DNA from: Flavobacteriaceae bacterium
GTDB taxonomy: Bacteria > Bacteroidota > Bacteroidia > Flavobacteriales > Flavobacteriaceae
DNA: 36,659 bases
Assembly: GCA_947457255.1 (NCBI GenBank)
Contig: CANGUZ010000021.1
Location: 1 to 36,659 of the forward strand
Direction of reading: 5' to 3'
The notes under the pieces were generated by a model. The model saw nothing but the letters and a program-made list of their open reading frames with translations. It made no database searches and was not told the DNA's origin. Positions 1-8,764 of this stretch are shown here, in pieces (position 1 is the first letter of the stretch; every line of letters begins with the position of its first letter). Made by a program: the position numbers and the translations under genes.

Positions 1-508
1 CGGAGCAGATGCCTATTTTTATGAAGTTAGCGGAGGAAATTTAGGTTCTCCAGTAGGACTTGAAGTTACAAATATGGCTAATCCAGTGTTTGTATTCAAT
101 AACGTACCAGGAGCTACTTTAAATCAAACCTATTCTGTAAGAGTATCTGTTAGGATTAACGGAGTTTATCCTACTACAAATGGAATAGACAGGCTATTTG
201 GGCCTTCATGTACCCTAAGTACACCTATAGCGAGAATGACAGACAATTCGGTAAGTGACACAGTTTTTACAGCGAAAGCGTTCCCTAATCCTTTTGCATC
301 ACACTTTAGTTTAGACATCGAGAGTTCAAGTGACGATCAAGTTGAGATGAAAGTGTACGATATGATAGGACGTCAATTAGAAGTTCGTAAAGCTACCTCA
401 TCAGAACTAAGTGTTCAAGAAGTAGGTCGTAATTATCCTGCAGGAGTATACAATGTTATTGTATCACAAGGGAATAAAGTAAAATCTTTACGATTGGTAA
501 AGAGATAA
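1..508 (+). CDS. C-terminal part of a T9SS-secreted protein with type A sorting domain
   Basis: The frame is open from the left edge (first full codon at base 2) to the TAA at 506-508, so only the last ~169 residues are visible. The final ~80 residues, from about AFPNPF through VYDMIGRQ to PAGVYNVIV and a basic end LRLVKR, are a typical type A type IX secretion sorting domain, which is removed when the cargo is exported and attached to the surface. The part before it, with VTNMANPVFVFNNV and YSVRVSVRINGVYP, resembles the beta-sandwich repeat found in large secreted adhesins or enzymes of flavobacteria. The function of the full protein cannot be told. A strong hairpin terminator follows about 57 bases downstream. 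Confidence 0.85.
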   Translation, partial: GADAYFYEVSGGNLGSPVGLEVTNMANPVFVFNNVPGATLNQTYSVRVSVRINGVYPTTNGIDRLFGPSCTLSTPIARMTDNSVSDTVFTAKAFPNPFASHFSLDIESSSDDQVEMKVYDMIGRQLEVRKATSSELSVQEVGRNYPAGVYNVIVSQGNKVKSLRLVKR

Positions 509-564
509 GTTTCAGTAATATCCAATATTAAAAAATAGATACGGATTACTGGATAAAATAAATT

Positions 565-596
565 AAACAGCACCAAATTTTTTTGGTGCTGTTTTT
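565..596 (+). terminator. Rho-independent terminator after the T9SS gene
   Basis: AACAGCACCAAA pairs with TTTGGTGCTGTT around a short T loop, followed by a T run. It is placed correctly to end the transcript of the upstream secreted-protein gene. Confidence 0.8.
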
Positions 597-862
597 AGTT
601 TTGTAGGTTTTCATTTTTAGCTTGTATTGCTCGAGCATTTAAATTAGGGATTATTAGTTGTTTTTTGATGCTTTTTTTTGTATTTATAAATGATAGTCTG
701 TTGTTAAGATATTATTCCAATATTATTAAGATTGTTAAAACGAGTAATATACAATTTCATACAAAAAAAACCTTAAATTCGATTGAATCCTTATATCCAT
801 TTTGATTTGAATTTAGAATTTAGAATCTGAAATTTGGAATTTTTAAAGAGTTTATGACTTTT
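597..862. other. AT-rich intergenic stretch, no gene seen
   Basis: No credible coding frame in either direction. Near 806-840 there are imperfect short repeats built on GAATTTAGA, a low-complexity patch. It lies between convergent genes, so no promoter is needed here. Confidence 0.6.
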
Positions 863-1300
863 TTATTTCAAATACAAATAATGATTAAAATAATCTATAA
901 TTCCTTTTCCTTGTAACAAGATATCAGCCCCAATAATTCCATGAACAGGTTTTACTTTGTGTTGTGTCAAAGCTTCATTTACGTGTGATAAATCAAAAAT
1001 CACCAAATGAAAATCATTTTTTTTCCAGGTACCAAGTTGTAATGTATTGTTTTTTGCAATTTGCGTAAACATTCCAGTTGCTCCAGCTCCTGCCGCTTTA
1101 GTTTTTGACTTTCCAGCGGTTAATTGAAATAATTCAATACATTCAAAACCTACACAACTATTACTGGCTCCTGTATCTAATATAAAATTTCCTTTTATGC
1201 CGTTTAAGCTAGCTTTTAATAGTAAATGCTGGGTTTTTGAAACTTTAAATTTTATTCTTTTGTAATTTTCTTTTTTAAGAAGGTCAGGAAGGGTTTTCAT
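863..1300 (-). CDS. Single-domain retropepsin-like aspartic protease
   Basis: A 145-residue protein with the aspartic protease signature ILDTGASNS, catalytic Asp at residue 42, then the glycine-rich flap region (AAGAGATGM) and a late hydrophobic-GIIGADIL motif, the second psi-loop of the clan AA fold. One such domain is half of a pepsin, so the protein would have to dimerise like retroviral proteases. No signal peptide is visible, so it is probably cytoplasmic. Small free-standing retropepsin-like proteins are common in Bacteroidota and their substrates are not known to me. It is transcribed away from tatD; a CAAAAGTA box (1338-1345) on the opposite strand could be its -7 element. Confidence 0.8.
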   Translation of the reverse strand: MKTLPDLLKKENYKRIKFKVSKTQHLLLKASLNGIKGNFILDTGASNSCVGFECIELFQLTAGKSKTKAAGAGATGMFTQIAKNNTLQLGTWKKNDFHLVIFDLSHVNEALTQHKVKPVHGIIGADILLQGKGIIDYFNHYLYLK

Positions 1301-1371
1301 TTTTTATATTGAACAAAGATTATAATATCCAAGGTAACAAAAGTACATCGTTTTTTTAACCTTTTTTGAAG

Positions 1372-1379
1372 TATTTTTG
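1372..1379 (+). promoter_or_regulatory. Candidate -7 promoter box for tatD
   Basis: TATTTTTG matches the Bacteroidota TAnnTTTG -7 consensus 20 bases before the tatD ATG. No good TTG -33 element at the usual spacing was found. Confidence 0.4.
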
Positions 1380-1399
1380 TCACTATCAACAAGAAAAAA

Positions 1400-2167
1400 A
1401 TGATTCTCACCGACACACATACCCATCTTTATTCTGAGGAATTTGATGTAGACCGAACAGTAGTGATTCAACGTGCTATAGAAGCGGGTGTGTCGCGGTT
1501 TTTTATACCTTCAATAGATTCTAATTATACTCAAAAAATGTACGATTTGGAAGCTCAATTTCCTGAGAATGTTTTCTTAATGATGGGTTTACATCCAACG
1601 TACGTTAAAGAAAATTATCTAGAAGAATTAGCGCATGTTGAAGCTGAACTTGCCAAAAAGAAGTTTTATGCCATTGGTGAAATTGGGATTGATTTGTTTT
1701 GGGACAAATCCTTTTTGAGGCAGCAACAGTATGCATTTCAACATCAAATTCAATTGGCAAAAAAGTATAAACTCGCTATTAATATTCATTGTCGTGATGC
1801 ATTTGATGAAGTTTTTGAAGTTTTGGAAAGTGAAAGTGCTGCTAACTTGTATGGAATTTTCCATTGCTTTACAGGTGATTTTTCACAAGCACAACGAGCC
1901 ATCGATTTAAACATGAAACTTGGAATTGGAGGCGTTGCTACTTTTAAAAATGGGAAAATAGACCAATTTCTAAAAGATATTGATATTAAAAATATTGTTT
2001 TAGAAACGGACTCTCCCTATTTGGCACCAGTTCCTTTTCGTGGCAAACGAAATGAAAGCAGTTATACCAAACTTGTTGCCGAAAGACTGTCTGTAATTTA
2101 TGAAGTTCCCATTGAAGAAATTGCTCGAATTACAACAGAAAATTCTAAAGCAATTTTTGGGATTTAA
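1400..2167 (+). CDS. tatD: TatD family metal-dependent hydrolase (DNase)
   Basis: A 255-residue protein, the normal TatD length. It shows the full set of TatD metal ligands: DTHTH (His7, His9), GEIGID (Glu94), INIHCRD (His130), GIFHCFTGD (His155) and LETDSPYLAP (Asp204), followed by the RGKRNESSY signature. TatD proteins are TIM-barrel, divalent-metal 3'-5' exonucleases acting on single-stranded DNA and RNA in the cytoplasm. The start at 1400 gives the conserved N-terminus directly. The acyltransferase gene follows after 67 bases. Which TatD paralogue (TatD, YcfH, YjjV type) it corresponds to is not decided. Confidence 0.92.
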   Translation: MILTDTHTHLYSEEFDVDRTVVIQRAIEAGVSRFFIPSIDSNYTQKMYDLEAQFPENVFLMMGLHPTYVKENYLEELAHVEAELAKKKFYAIGEIGIDLFWDKSFLRQQQYAFQHQIQLAKKYKLAINIHCRDAFDEVFEVLESESAANLYGIFHCFTGDFSQAQRAIDLNMKLGIGGVATFKNGKIDQFLKDIDIKNIVLETDSPYLAPVPFRGKRNESSYTKLVAERLSVIYEVPIEEIARITTENSKAIFGI

Positions 2168-2234
2168 TGCAATCAAATGGTAATTTTAAATTTATTTTCG
2201 TTCATTTGTGTATATTTTAAAAAAATGTTAAAAA

Positions 2235-3371
2235 ATGCAAAAGTTTGATAAAATTCGTCCTTTCTATGATGCTGAAATAAATGAAGCGATATGCTCTTCA
2301 TTGAATCATCCTATGATGAAAGCATTGATGAATTTTACATTTCCTGATGTTGAAGATAATGTTTGGAAAGAGCAACTCAAAAAGACACATTCAATAAGAG
2401 ATTTTCAATGTAATTTTATTTATCAATCGGTTCAGAAAGTCTTAGAAAAAAGTTCCGATGGATTGTCGACTTCTGGTTTTGAAAAATTAGAAAAAAACAC
2501 AGCCTATTTATATATATCCAATCATAGAGATATTATTTTAGATACCTCTCTATTAAATGCTTCCTTATTTGACAATGGTTTAGTTATGACAGCATCTGCT
2601 ATCGGCGACAATTTAGTCAAAAAGGCTTTTATGCATACTTTGGCAAAATTAAACAGAAACTTTCTTGTTCAACGAGGTTTGTCACCTAGAGAAATGCTTT
2701 TAAGTTCTAAATTAATGTCTGATTATATTGGACAATTACTATTGAGAGAAAATCGTTCTGTATGGATTGCACAGCGCGAAGGCAGAACTAAAGATGGGAA
2801 TGATGCTACACACTCAGGAGTTTTAAAGATGCTTTCTATGGGTTCGACCGAAGATAATTTGATGGTATATTTTAAAAAATTAAAAATTGTTCCTGTATCT
2901 ATTTCTTACGAATACGACCCAACAGATGCTTTGAAAATGCCTCAATTAATGGCTGAAGCAAATAATGAAATTTACATCAAAGAAAAAAATGAAGATTTCA
3001 CGACCTTATTGAGCGGAATTATAGGTCAAAAGAAGCATATCCACATTCATGTTGGAGAAGTCTTGAATACTGAATTAGATTTTATTAATGAAGAATTTGA
3101 TAATTCAAATAAACAAATTCAGGCTTTAGCTCAGGTGATTGATGATTCAATTTTAAAAAGTTATAAACTTTGGCCTACCAATTTTATTGCTTATGACATT
3201 CTTTATAAAACAGATAAATTCAGCAACTTTTATACTGAAAATGAGAAGTCTCTTTTTGAAAGGCGTTTAGAAATTAAAATAGACGGAAATAATCCCGTCG
3301 CTTTAGAAGGTTTTTTAAATATGTATGCCAATCCGGTGGTCAATAAATTAAAATATCAAAATGTCATCTAA
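2235..3371 (+). CDS. Glycerol-3-phosphate/1-acyl-glycerol-phosphate acyltransferase-like protein
   Basis: A 378-residue protein of the PlsB/PlsC acyltransferase superfamily. Residues near 95 carry SNHRDIILDTSLL, a variant of the catalytic H(x)4D block; here an Asp directly follows the Arg and a second lies six residues after the His. REGRTKDGND at about 181-190 corresponds to the PEGT/EGR block that binds the glycerol phosphate. The later segment IVPVSISYEYDP matches block IV. Members transfer fatty acyl groups during phospholipid or lipid A-like assembly at the inner membrane. No long hydrophobic segment is obvious, so peripheral association is likely. Its stop overlaps the start of the asparaginase gene by 11 bases, suggesting co-transcription. 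The exact acceptor is unknown. Confidence 0.75.
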   Translation: MQKFDKIRPFYDAEINEAICSSLNHPMMKALMNFTFPDVEDNVWKEQLKKTHSIRDFQCNFIYQSVQKVLEKSSDGLSTSGFEKLEKNTAYLYISNHRDIILDTSLLNASLFDNGLVMTASAIGDNLVKKAFMHTLAKLNRNFLVQRGLSPREMLLSSKLMSDYIGQLLLRENRSVWIAQREGRTKDGNDATHSGVLKMLSMGSTEDNLMVYFKKLKIVPVSISYEYDPTDALKMPQLMAEANNEIYIKEKNEDFTTLLSGIIGQKKHIHIHVGEVLNTELDFINEEFDNSNKQIQALAQVIDDSILKSYKLWPTNFIAYDILYKTDKFSNFYTENEKSLFERRLEIKIDGNNPVALEGFLNMYANPVVNKLKYQNVI

Positions 3372-4389
3372 ACCCAATATTCTTTTAATTTATACTGGTG
3401 GAACTATCGGTATGATGAAAGATTTTGAAACTGGAGTTTTAAAGGCTTTTAATTTTAGTCAAATATCTGAAAAAATCCCCGAATTAAAGCTTTTAGATTG
3501 TACCATAGAAACGATTTCATTTGAAACTCCTATCGATTCATCTAATATGAATCCTTCAGAATGGATTAAAATTGCTACGATTATTGAATATAATTATTCT
3601 AAATTCGATGGTTTTGTTGTTTTGCATGGCTCAGATACGATGTCATATTCAGCATCGGCATTGAGTTTTATGCTTGAAAATCTTACTAAACCTGTCATTT
3701 TTACTGGGTCACAATTGCCAATAGGAGATTTGCGTACAGATGCTAAAGAAAATCTAATTACAGCCATTCAAATAGCTTCGTTACAAAATAAAAAAGCAGC
3801 TATAATTCAAGAAGTATGTTTGTATTTTGAATATAAATTATATAGAGGTAACCGAACCTCAAAAATAAATGCTGAACACTTTAATGCATTTTCATCACCA
3901 AATTATCCACCTTTAGTTATTTCAGGGGTTCATTTAAAAATTAATCAAGAACTATTTTTATCAAAAAGCAAAAAGCAAAGATTACAAGTTCATAAAGAAT
4001 TAGATAATAATGTGGTTATTGTAAAAATGTTTCCAGGAATAAATGAGTCCATATTTTCAGCTATTTTAAATATTCCAAATCTAAAAGGAGTAATTTTAGA
4101 AACCTATGGTTCGGGTAACGCTCCAACAGAGGAGTGGTTTTTCTTAGCATTAAAAACAGCAATTAAAAAAGGATTGCATGTTGTAAATGTCACCCAATGC
4201 TCAGGTGGAAGTGTAAATATGGGGCAATATGAAACAGGCATCATGCTCAAAAAAGTAGGTGTCATTTCAGGGAAAGACTGTACTACTGAGGCTGCAATTA
4301 CAAAGTTGATGTATTTACTAGGACAAAAAGTAGCGCCAAGTCTTTTTAAAACAATTTTCGAAACTTCGATAAGAGGCGAATTATCATAA
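3361..4389 (+). CDS. ansA: Type I L-asparaginase
   Basis: A 342-residue enzyme with both asparaginase active-site blocks: IYTGGTIGM near the N-terminus (Thr15) and VVLHGSDTMSYSASAL (Thr93-containing) in the middle, plus RTDAKENL with the catalytic-triad Asp and Lys near 127-129. It hydrolyses asparagine to aspartate and ammonia. There is no signal peptide, fitting the cytoplasmic type I (low-affinity) enzyme rather than the periplasmic type II. The ATG overlaps the end of the acyltransferase gene by 11 bases, so translation is probably coupled. tRNA-Ser starts 62 bases downstream. Confidence 0.9.
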   Translation: MSSKPNILLIYTGGTIGMMKDFETGVLKAFNFSQISEKIPELKLLDCTIETISFETPIDSSNMNPSEWIKIATIIEYNYSKFDGFVVLHGSDTMSYSASALSFMLENLTKPVIFTGSQLPIGDLRTDAKENLITAIQIASLQNKKAAIIQEVCLYFEYKLYRGNRTSKINAEHFNAFSSPNYPPLVISGVHLKINQELFLSKSKKQRLQVHKELDNNVVIVKMFPGINESIFSAILNIPNLKGVILETYGSGNAPTEEWFFLALKTAIKKGLHVVNVTQCSGGSVNMGQYETGIMLKKVGVISGKDCTTEAAITKLMYLLGQKVAPSLFKTIFETSIRGELS

Positions 4390-4451
4390 AAATTGAAGTT
4401 AAATTTTATTTACTCGGATTTTTTATGGTTATTTGCACCCTAAAATAAATT

Positions 4452-4536
4452 AGAGAGGTGGCCGAGTGGCTGAAGGCGCACGCTTGGAAAGCGTGTATAT
4501 GGCAACATATCGAGGGTTCGAATCCCTTCCTCTCTG
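4452..4536 (+). tRNA. tRNA-Ser (anticodon GGA)
   Basis: Acceptor arms AGAGAGG and CCTCTCT pair over seven bases; the anticodon stem CACGC/GCGTG encloses loop TTGGAAA with anticodon GGA; a long variable arm (TATATGGCAACATAT, itself a small hairpin) marks a class II tRNA; the T arm has TTCGAAT. It reads UCC/UCU. After the discriminator G the genome reads CAA, so the CCA end is not encoded. The upstream TTATTTGCACCC resembles the -7 region seen before tRNA-Leu in this window. Confidence 0.95.
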
Positions 4537-4540
4537 CAAA

Positions 4541-4568
4541 AAAAATCACGCTTTTGGCGTGATTTTTT
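4541..4568. terminator. Bidirectional terminator between tRNA-Ser and hemD
   Basis: AAAAATCACGC and GCGTGATTTTT form an 11-bp stem around a five-base loop, with an A run on one side and a T run on the other. It can end both the tRNA transcript and the convergent hemD transcript. Confidence 0.85.
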
Positions 4569-4585
4569 TATTCATTATTAAAATT

Positions 4586-5344
4586 TTATTTTCCTTTATT
4601 TGCTTCAGCTATATATCTTTCTAGAGCCATTGTCATAGATGGAGTTTCAGGGGTTGGAGCTAAAATATCAATTCGTAATCCATGTTCTAAAGCTTCTTTT
4701 TGAGTAGTGCTTCCAAAAACAGCTATTCTAGTATTGTTTTGTTCAAAAGTAGGGAAGTTCATGAATAATGATTTAATCCCTGTTGGACTAAAGAAAGCCA
4801 AGATATCATAATAAACATCAGCTAAATCAGACAAGTCGCTCATTACTGTTTTGTAAAAAACAGCTTGAGTCCAATCAACTTTAAGATTATTTAAAGTTTG
4901 AGGTGCGTCTGCGTTTAATTGATCAGAAGCAGGTAATAAATACTTTTCGTCCTTATATTTTTTTATAAGAGGCGACATATCTGCAAAATCTTTTTGACCC
5001 ACATAAATTTTACGCTTTCTGTATATAACGTATTTTTGAAGATAAAATGCAACGGCTTCAGATTGGCAAAAATATTTCAAACCTTCAGGAACTTTATAAC
5101 GCATCTCATCAGCCACTCTAAAAAAGTGATCAACCGAATTTTTACTGGTTAAGATAATTGCGGTATAGTTATTAAGGTCTATCTTCTGAAGTCTTACGTC
5201 TTTTGCATTAACCCCTTCTACATGAATGAAAGGTCTGAAATCAACTTTTACTTTATGCTTTTGTTGCAGCTCAAAGTATGGCGAATTCTCTACTTTAGGC
5301 TCTGGTTGTGACACCAAAATTGTTTTCACTTTCATATTTGACAT
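4586..5344 (-). CDS. hemD: Uroporphyrinogen-III synthase
   Basis: A 252-residue protein with the two-lobed HemD pattern: an opening beta strand (TILVSQPEP), a middle YTAIILTSKNSVDHFF, and late segments DILAFFSPTGIKSLF and RIAVFGSTTQKEALEHGL. HemD closes hydroxymethylbilane into uroporphyrinogen III in haem and corrinoid synthesis, in the cytoplasm. The family is weakly conserved in sequence, but the IILTSKNSV and FFSPTG blocks are characteristic. It begins 11 bases after the DUF4271 gene on the same strand, so the two probably form one operon. The start could also be the second Met (residue 4). Confidence 0.85.
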   Translation of the reverse strand: MSNMKVKTILVSQPEPKVENSPYFELQQKHKVKVDFRPFIHVEGVNAKDVRLQKIDLNNYTAIILTSKNSVDHFFRVADEMRYKVPEGLKYFCQSEAVAFYLQKYVIYRKRKIYVGQKDFADMSPLIKKYKDEKYLLPASDQLNADAPQTLNNLKVDWTQAVFYKTVMSDLSDLADVYYDILAFFSPTGIKSLFMNFPTFEQNNTRIAVFGSTTQKEALEHGLRIDILAPTPETPSMTMALERYIAEANKGK

Positions 5345-5355
5345 TTTCTAATATG

Positions 5356-6021
5356 CTAACTTTTTGTAAACCAATAATAGATGAAATAGTAGGGCGCTAT
5401 TTCAAGAGCGCAAAGATACAAAATAAAATAAAACAACTTGCCAAATATTAAATTTTGGTAGTTTTTTAAAGAAAGTATATAAGTTAGGATGTTAATTATT
5501 AAAATAATAGCAATAAAAAACAAAATTAAGAATTGAGATGAATTATTGTTATAAAAAAGAATAATGTCAACAGGAAGAATTAGTAAACCAATGTAGGTTC
5601 TATAACTTACTTTTTGTAAATTATATTGCTCGGCGAATTCTTCTATTTTAAATGATGTAGATATAATCATTTCAATCAAGAATTTTGACAATATAAAAAA
5701 AAGTATTAATGTAGTTATTTGTATAAAAACTATCCAATTGGTTTTAGAAACAAACCCAAAATGATGCAGTGTTAGTTGTATAAAAAATGATATAGAGACA
5801 ACCTGAACAATAAACAGTAGTATATTAAATCCGCTCAGCAGATGAGAGCTGTCTCGGTAGATTTTTAAATACTTATCTGAAACAATTAGTTTTAAGAAAT
5901 CAATAAAACGAATTTCAAAAACAGATTTAGCGAATGCAATTAATGCAAAAGCAACTATAAATAATATAGTAGCCCAATCTTTATTTTCTAATACTCGAGG
6001 ATGAAATACAATTTCGTTCAT
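5356..6021 (-). CDS. DUF4271 integral membrane protein
   Basis: A 221-residue, strongly hydrophobic protein with about six membrane segments (for example near residues 17-32, 68-83, 97-115, 146-160, 164-186 and 195-215). The N-terminal block HPRVLENKDWATILFI and the position directly upstream of hemD fit the DUF4271 family of Bacteroidota. No catalytic motif is visible and I know of no established function. A TAATTTTG-like -7 box (plus-strand CAAAATTA, 6030-6037) lies just before the start codon, which would give a very short leader. Confidence 0.75.
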   Translation of the reverse strand: MNEIVFHPRVLENKDWATILFIVAFALIAFAKSVFEIRFIDFLKLIVSDKYLKIYRDSSHLLSGFNILLFIVQVVSISFFIQLTLHHFGFVSKTNWIVFIQITTLILFFILSKFLIEMIISTSFKIEEFAEQYNLQKVSYRTYIGLLILPVDIILFYNNNSSQFLILFFIAIILIINILTYILSLKNYQNLIFGKLFYFILYLCALEIAPYYFIYYWFTKS

Positions 6022-6159
6022 AACGATGACAAAATTACTAAATTATTATGTTATTTATTCTCTTGTTATTAAGTTTATAGAAAAGGGTTAGTATATTAAT
6101 CGCATATGAATTTTGTCAAAATTTAAAGTTTTATTAATAGTCAACTGCTATAAAAAGTT

Positions 6160-6167
6160 TATTTTTG
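6160..6167 (+). promoter_or_regulatory. Candidate -7 promoter box before the mannose synthase gene
   Basis: TATTTTTG is an exact match to TAnnTTTG, 19 bases before the ATG at 6187. No clear -33 TTG at 17-23 bases upstream, so support is partial. Confidence 0.4.
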
Positions 6168-6186
6168 CGTTAAATTTTTTTAGAGC

Positions 6187-6912
6187 ATGTTTGATTCTGT
6201 TGTCATAATTCCGACTTATAACGAAATTGAGAATATAGAAAGCATAGTTAGAACTGTTCTTTCATTACACAAACAGTTTCATGTCTTAATTATTGACGAC
6301 AATTCACCTGATCGTACTGCCGAAAGAGTAATTGAGCTTCAAAAAGAATTTTCAGGAAAACTATTTTTAGAACAAAGAGAAAAAAAAGCAGGATTAGGCA
6401 CAGCCTATGTTCATGGTTTTAAATGGGCACTTGCAAGAAAATACGAATATGTTTTTGAAATGGATGCTGATTTTTCGCACAACCCAGCTGACTTAGAAAA
6501 ACTTTATGAAGCATGTCATTTTAATACTGCTGACATGGCTATTGGTTCAAGATACGTGACTGGGGTTAATGTTGTAAACTGGCCTTTAAACCGAGTTTTA
6601 ATGTCATACTTTGCATCTATTTATGTAAAATTGATTACAGGAATGAAAATTCATGATGCCACAGCAGGATTTATCTGCTACAAAAGGATTGTGTTAGAAA
6701 CAGTCAACATAGACAAAATTAGGTTTATTGGATATGCTTTTCAAATAGAAATGAAGTATAGGACTTATCTGAAAAAATTTCAAATTACAGAAGTTCCAAT
6801 TATTTTTACCGATAGAACAAAAGGACAATCAAAAATGAGTAATTCAATTATTACGGAAGCCGTTTTTGGTGTAATATCATTAAGAATAAGAAAATTTTTC
6901 AATCAATTATAA
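6187..6912 (+). CDS. Polyprenol monophosphomannose synthase (GT2, Dpm1-like)
   Basis: A 241-residue GT-A glycosyltransferase. The sequence opens with VVIIPTYNEIENI, followed by VLIIDDNSPDRTAE (nucleotide-binding), EQREKKAGLGTAYVHGFKWAL, the metal-binding EMDADFSHNP, and AIGSRYVTGVNVVNWP, which together are the Dpm1 pattern. These enzymes move mannose from GDP-mannose onto a polyprenyl phosphate at the inner membrane, supplying a donor for periplasmic glycosylation such as the O-glycosylation known in Bacteroidota. There is no C-terminal membrane anchor, as in the soluble Dpm1 class. The dihydroorotase gene starts 42 bases on and is probably in the same transcript. Confidence 0.9.
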   Translation: MFDSVVIIPTYNEIENIESIVRTVLSLHKQFHVLIIDDNSPDRTAERVIELQKEFSGKLFLEQREKKAGLGTAYVHGFKWALARKYEYVFEMDADFSHNPADLEKLYEACHFNTADMAIGSRYVTGVNVVNWPLNRVLMSYFASIYVKLITGMKIHDATAGFICYKRIVLETVNIDKIRFIGYAFQIEMKYRTYLKKFQITEVPIIFTDRTKGQSKMSNSIITEAVFGVISLRIRKFFNQL

Positions 6913-6954
6913 AATTTAGTTTCTGGTTTTATATTTAAGCAAGCATAAAAGTAA

Positions 6955-8298
6955 ATGAATCGTATTTTAATAAAGAATGCCAAAATTGTTAACGAGGGTC
7001 AGATCTTTCAAGGAGACGTTTTAATTGAAGATGAATATATTGTTGAAATTTCGGAAACAATTAGCGCAAAATCTGCAACCACTAAAATTATTGATGCCGA
7101 AGGAAATTATTTAATACCCGGAGCAATCGATGATCAAGTGCATTTTAGAGAACCAGGACTTACTCATAAAGGAGATATCGCATCTGAATCTAGAGCAGCT
7201 GTTGCTGGCGGAATCACATCCTATATAGAACAACCCAACACCGTCCCTAATGCTGTAACTCAAGAATTACTTGAAGATAAATACCAATTAGCAGCAGCGA
7301 AATCATTTGCCAATTATTCATTTATGATGGGCGGAACAAATGATAATTTAGAAGAAATTTTAAAAACAAATCCTAGAAATGTTGCAGGGCTTAAACTTTT
7401 CTTAGGGTCTTCAACAGGTGATATGTTGGTGGATAGTTCTGAGTCATTAGAAAAGATATTTTCTAGTACAAAATTGTTGATTGCAGTTCACAGTGAAGAT
7501 GAATTGACGGTAAAAGCCAATCTTGAAAAATTCAAGTTAGAATATGGAGACGATATTCCAGTTAAATTTCATCCTGAAATCAGAAGTGTAGAAGCATGCT
7601 ATAAGTCGACTGTTAAAATAATTGAATTAGCTAAAAGTACAGGTGCTCGTTTGCATGTATTTCACATTTCTACAGCTAAAGAATTAGACTTATTTACTAA
7701 TAAAATTCCACTAGAGAAAAAGCAAATTACAGCCGAAGTTTGTATTCATCATTTATGGTTTTCAGATGAAGATTATGAAACCAAAGGCAATTTAATAAAA
7801 TGGAATCCGGCGGTTAAAACAAAAAACGACCGAAAAGCGCTTTGGGAAGCCTTAATAGATGGTCGAATTGACGTAGTAGCTACCGATCACGCTCCGCACA
7901 CTTTAGAGGAAAAGAAAAACCTTTACACAAAAGCGCCTTCAGGTGGACCTCTAGTTCAACACGCAGTAGTAGCGATGTTCGAAGCCTATCATCAAGGTAA
8001 AATTTCTATTGAAAAAATTGTTGAAAAAATGGCTCATAATCCAGCAAAAATATTCAAAATTGAAAAACGAGGTTTTATAAAAGTAGGTTTTTATGCTGAT
8101 TTAGTGATTGTAAATATAGGCCTGCCATGGAGCGTAAAAAAAGAAAATATTTTAGCAAAATGTGGTTGGTCTCCGTTTGAAGGGTTTACTTTTAAATCGA
8201 GAATAACGCATACTTTTGTCAACGGACATTTAGTATACAGTAATTTTAAAGTAAAAGATACTCCTCAAGGACAGCGATTATTGTTTGAAAGAGAATAG
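6955..8298 (+). CDS. pyrC: Dihydroorotase (class I-like amidohydrolase)
   Basis: A 447-residue amidohydrolase closing N-carbamoyl-aspartate to dihydroorotate in pyrimidine synthesis. Visible blocks: IPGAIDDQVHFREPG (metal and substrate Arg), QPNTVP, GLKLFLGSSTGDM with the carboxylated Lys147, AVHSEDE (His179), FHISTAKE (His237) and ATDHAPHTLEEK (Asp311). The usual HxH metal motif is altered: residues 61-63 read Q-V-H, so the first His is Gln. I believe this is a trait of the Bacteroidota enzymes rather than damage, since everything else is intact. It follows the mannose synthase gene, and the DUF4296 gene starts 26 bases after its stop. Confidence 0.88.
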   Translation: MNRILIKNAKIVNEGQIFQGDVLIEDEYIVEISETISAKSATTKIIDAEGNYLIPGAIDDQVHFREPGLTHKGDIASESRAAVAGGITSYIEQPNTVPNAVTQELLEDKYQLAAAKSFANYSFMMGGTNDNLEEILKTNPRNVAGLKLFLGSSTGDMLVDSSESLEKIFSSTKLLIAVHSEDELTVKANLEKFKLEYGDDIPVKFHPEIRSVEACYKSTVKIIELAKSTGARLHVFHISTAKELDLFTNKIPLEKKQITAEVCIHHLWFSDEDYETKGNLIKWNPAVKTKNDRKALWEALIDGRIDVVATDHAPHTLEEKKNLYTKAPSGGPLVQHAVVAMFEAYHQGKISIEKIVEKMAHNPAKIFKIEKRGFIKVGFYADLVIVNIGLPWSVKKENILAKCGWSPFEGFTFKSRITHTFVNGHLVYSNFKVKDTPQGQRLLFERE

Positions 8299-8324
8299 TT
8301 AATGACGCTTATTCAATATTTAAC

Positions 8325-8723
8325 ATGAAAAATTTTTTTGCTATATTTTTATTGATTACCCTATTTATAAGTTGCAAAGACAATGCTATTAGTAAGCCTG
8401 ACAGACTTATAGAAGAAGATAAAATGGTTGCTATTTTTTATGACTTAGCAATTATTGAGGGAATGAAGTCGCAAAATCCATTTGACTTTCAAAGTTTTAG
8501 ATCGAATGATTTTATATATAAAAAATATAAAACAGACAGCATCACTTTTGCAAAAAGCACTAAATATTATTCGTCAGACATTACAAATTATAAAAAAATG
8601 CTGAATGAAGTAAGCCAAAAAATTGAAAGCCAAAAGAAAAATATAGATTCAATAATAAGTAAAAATCCCAAAAAAGGAGTCTTGCCTAAAATTGTAAAAA
8701 AAGAGGAACAATTTGTTAGATAG
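8325..8723 (+). CDS. DUF4296 lipoprotein
   Basis: A 132-residue protein with a lipoprotein signal (MKNFFAIFLLITLFISC, lipid-modified Cys17). The body holds the DUF4296 pattern, DKMVAIFYDLAIIEGM, and a charged helical second half (EVSQKIESQKKNIDSI). The family is confined to Bacteroidota and nearly always lies next to pyrC-like or mannose synthase genes, as here. No function is known to me. The last in a three-gene run ended by a modest hairpin. Confidence 0.8.
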   Translation: MKNFFAIFLLITLFISCKDNAISKPDRLIEEDKMVAIFYDLAIIEGMKSQNPFDFQSFRSNDFIYKKYKTDSITFAKSTKYYSSDITNYKKMLNEVSQKIESQKKNIDSIISKNPKKGVLPKIVKKEEQFVR

Positions 8724-8729
8724 TACAAT

Positions 8730-8755
8730 AGAGTTTCATTAAAAAAACTCTTTTG
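8730..8755 (+). terminator. Weak hairpin terminator
   Basis: AGAGTTT pairs with AAACTCT, followed by TTTT. It lies between the convergent DUF4296 and DUF4407 genes. Confidence 0.5.
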
Positions 8756-8764
8756 AATTAAATT

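Noticed and set aside
4452..4536. tRNA-Ser as an integration site
   Set aside because: Genes on both sides are housekeeping and no partial repeat of the tRNA end was seen.
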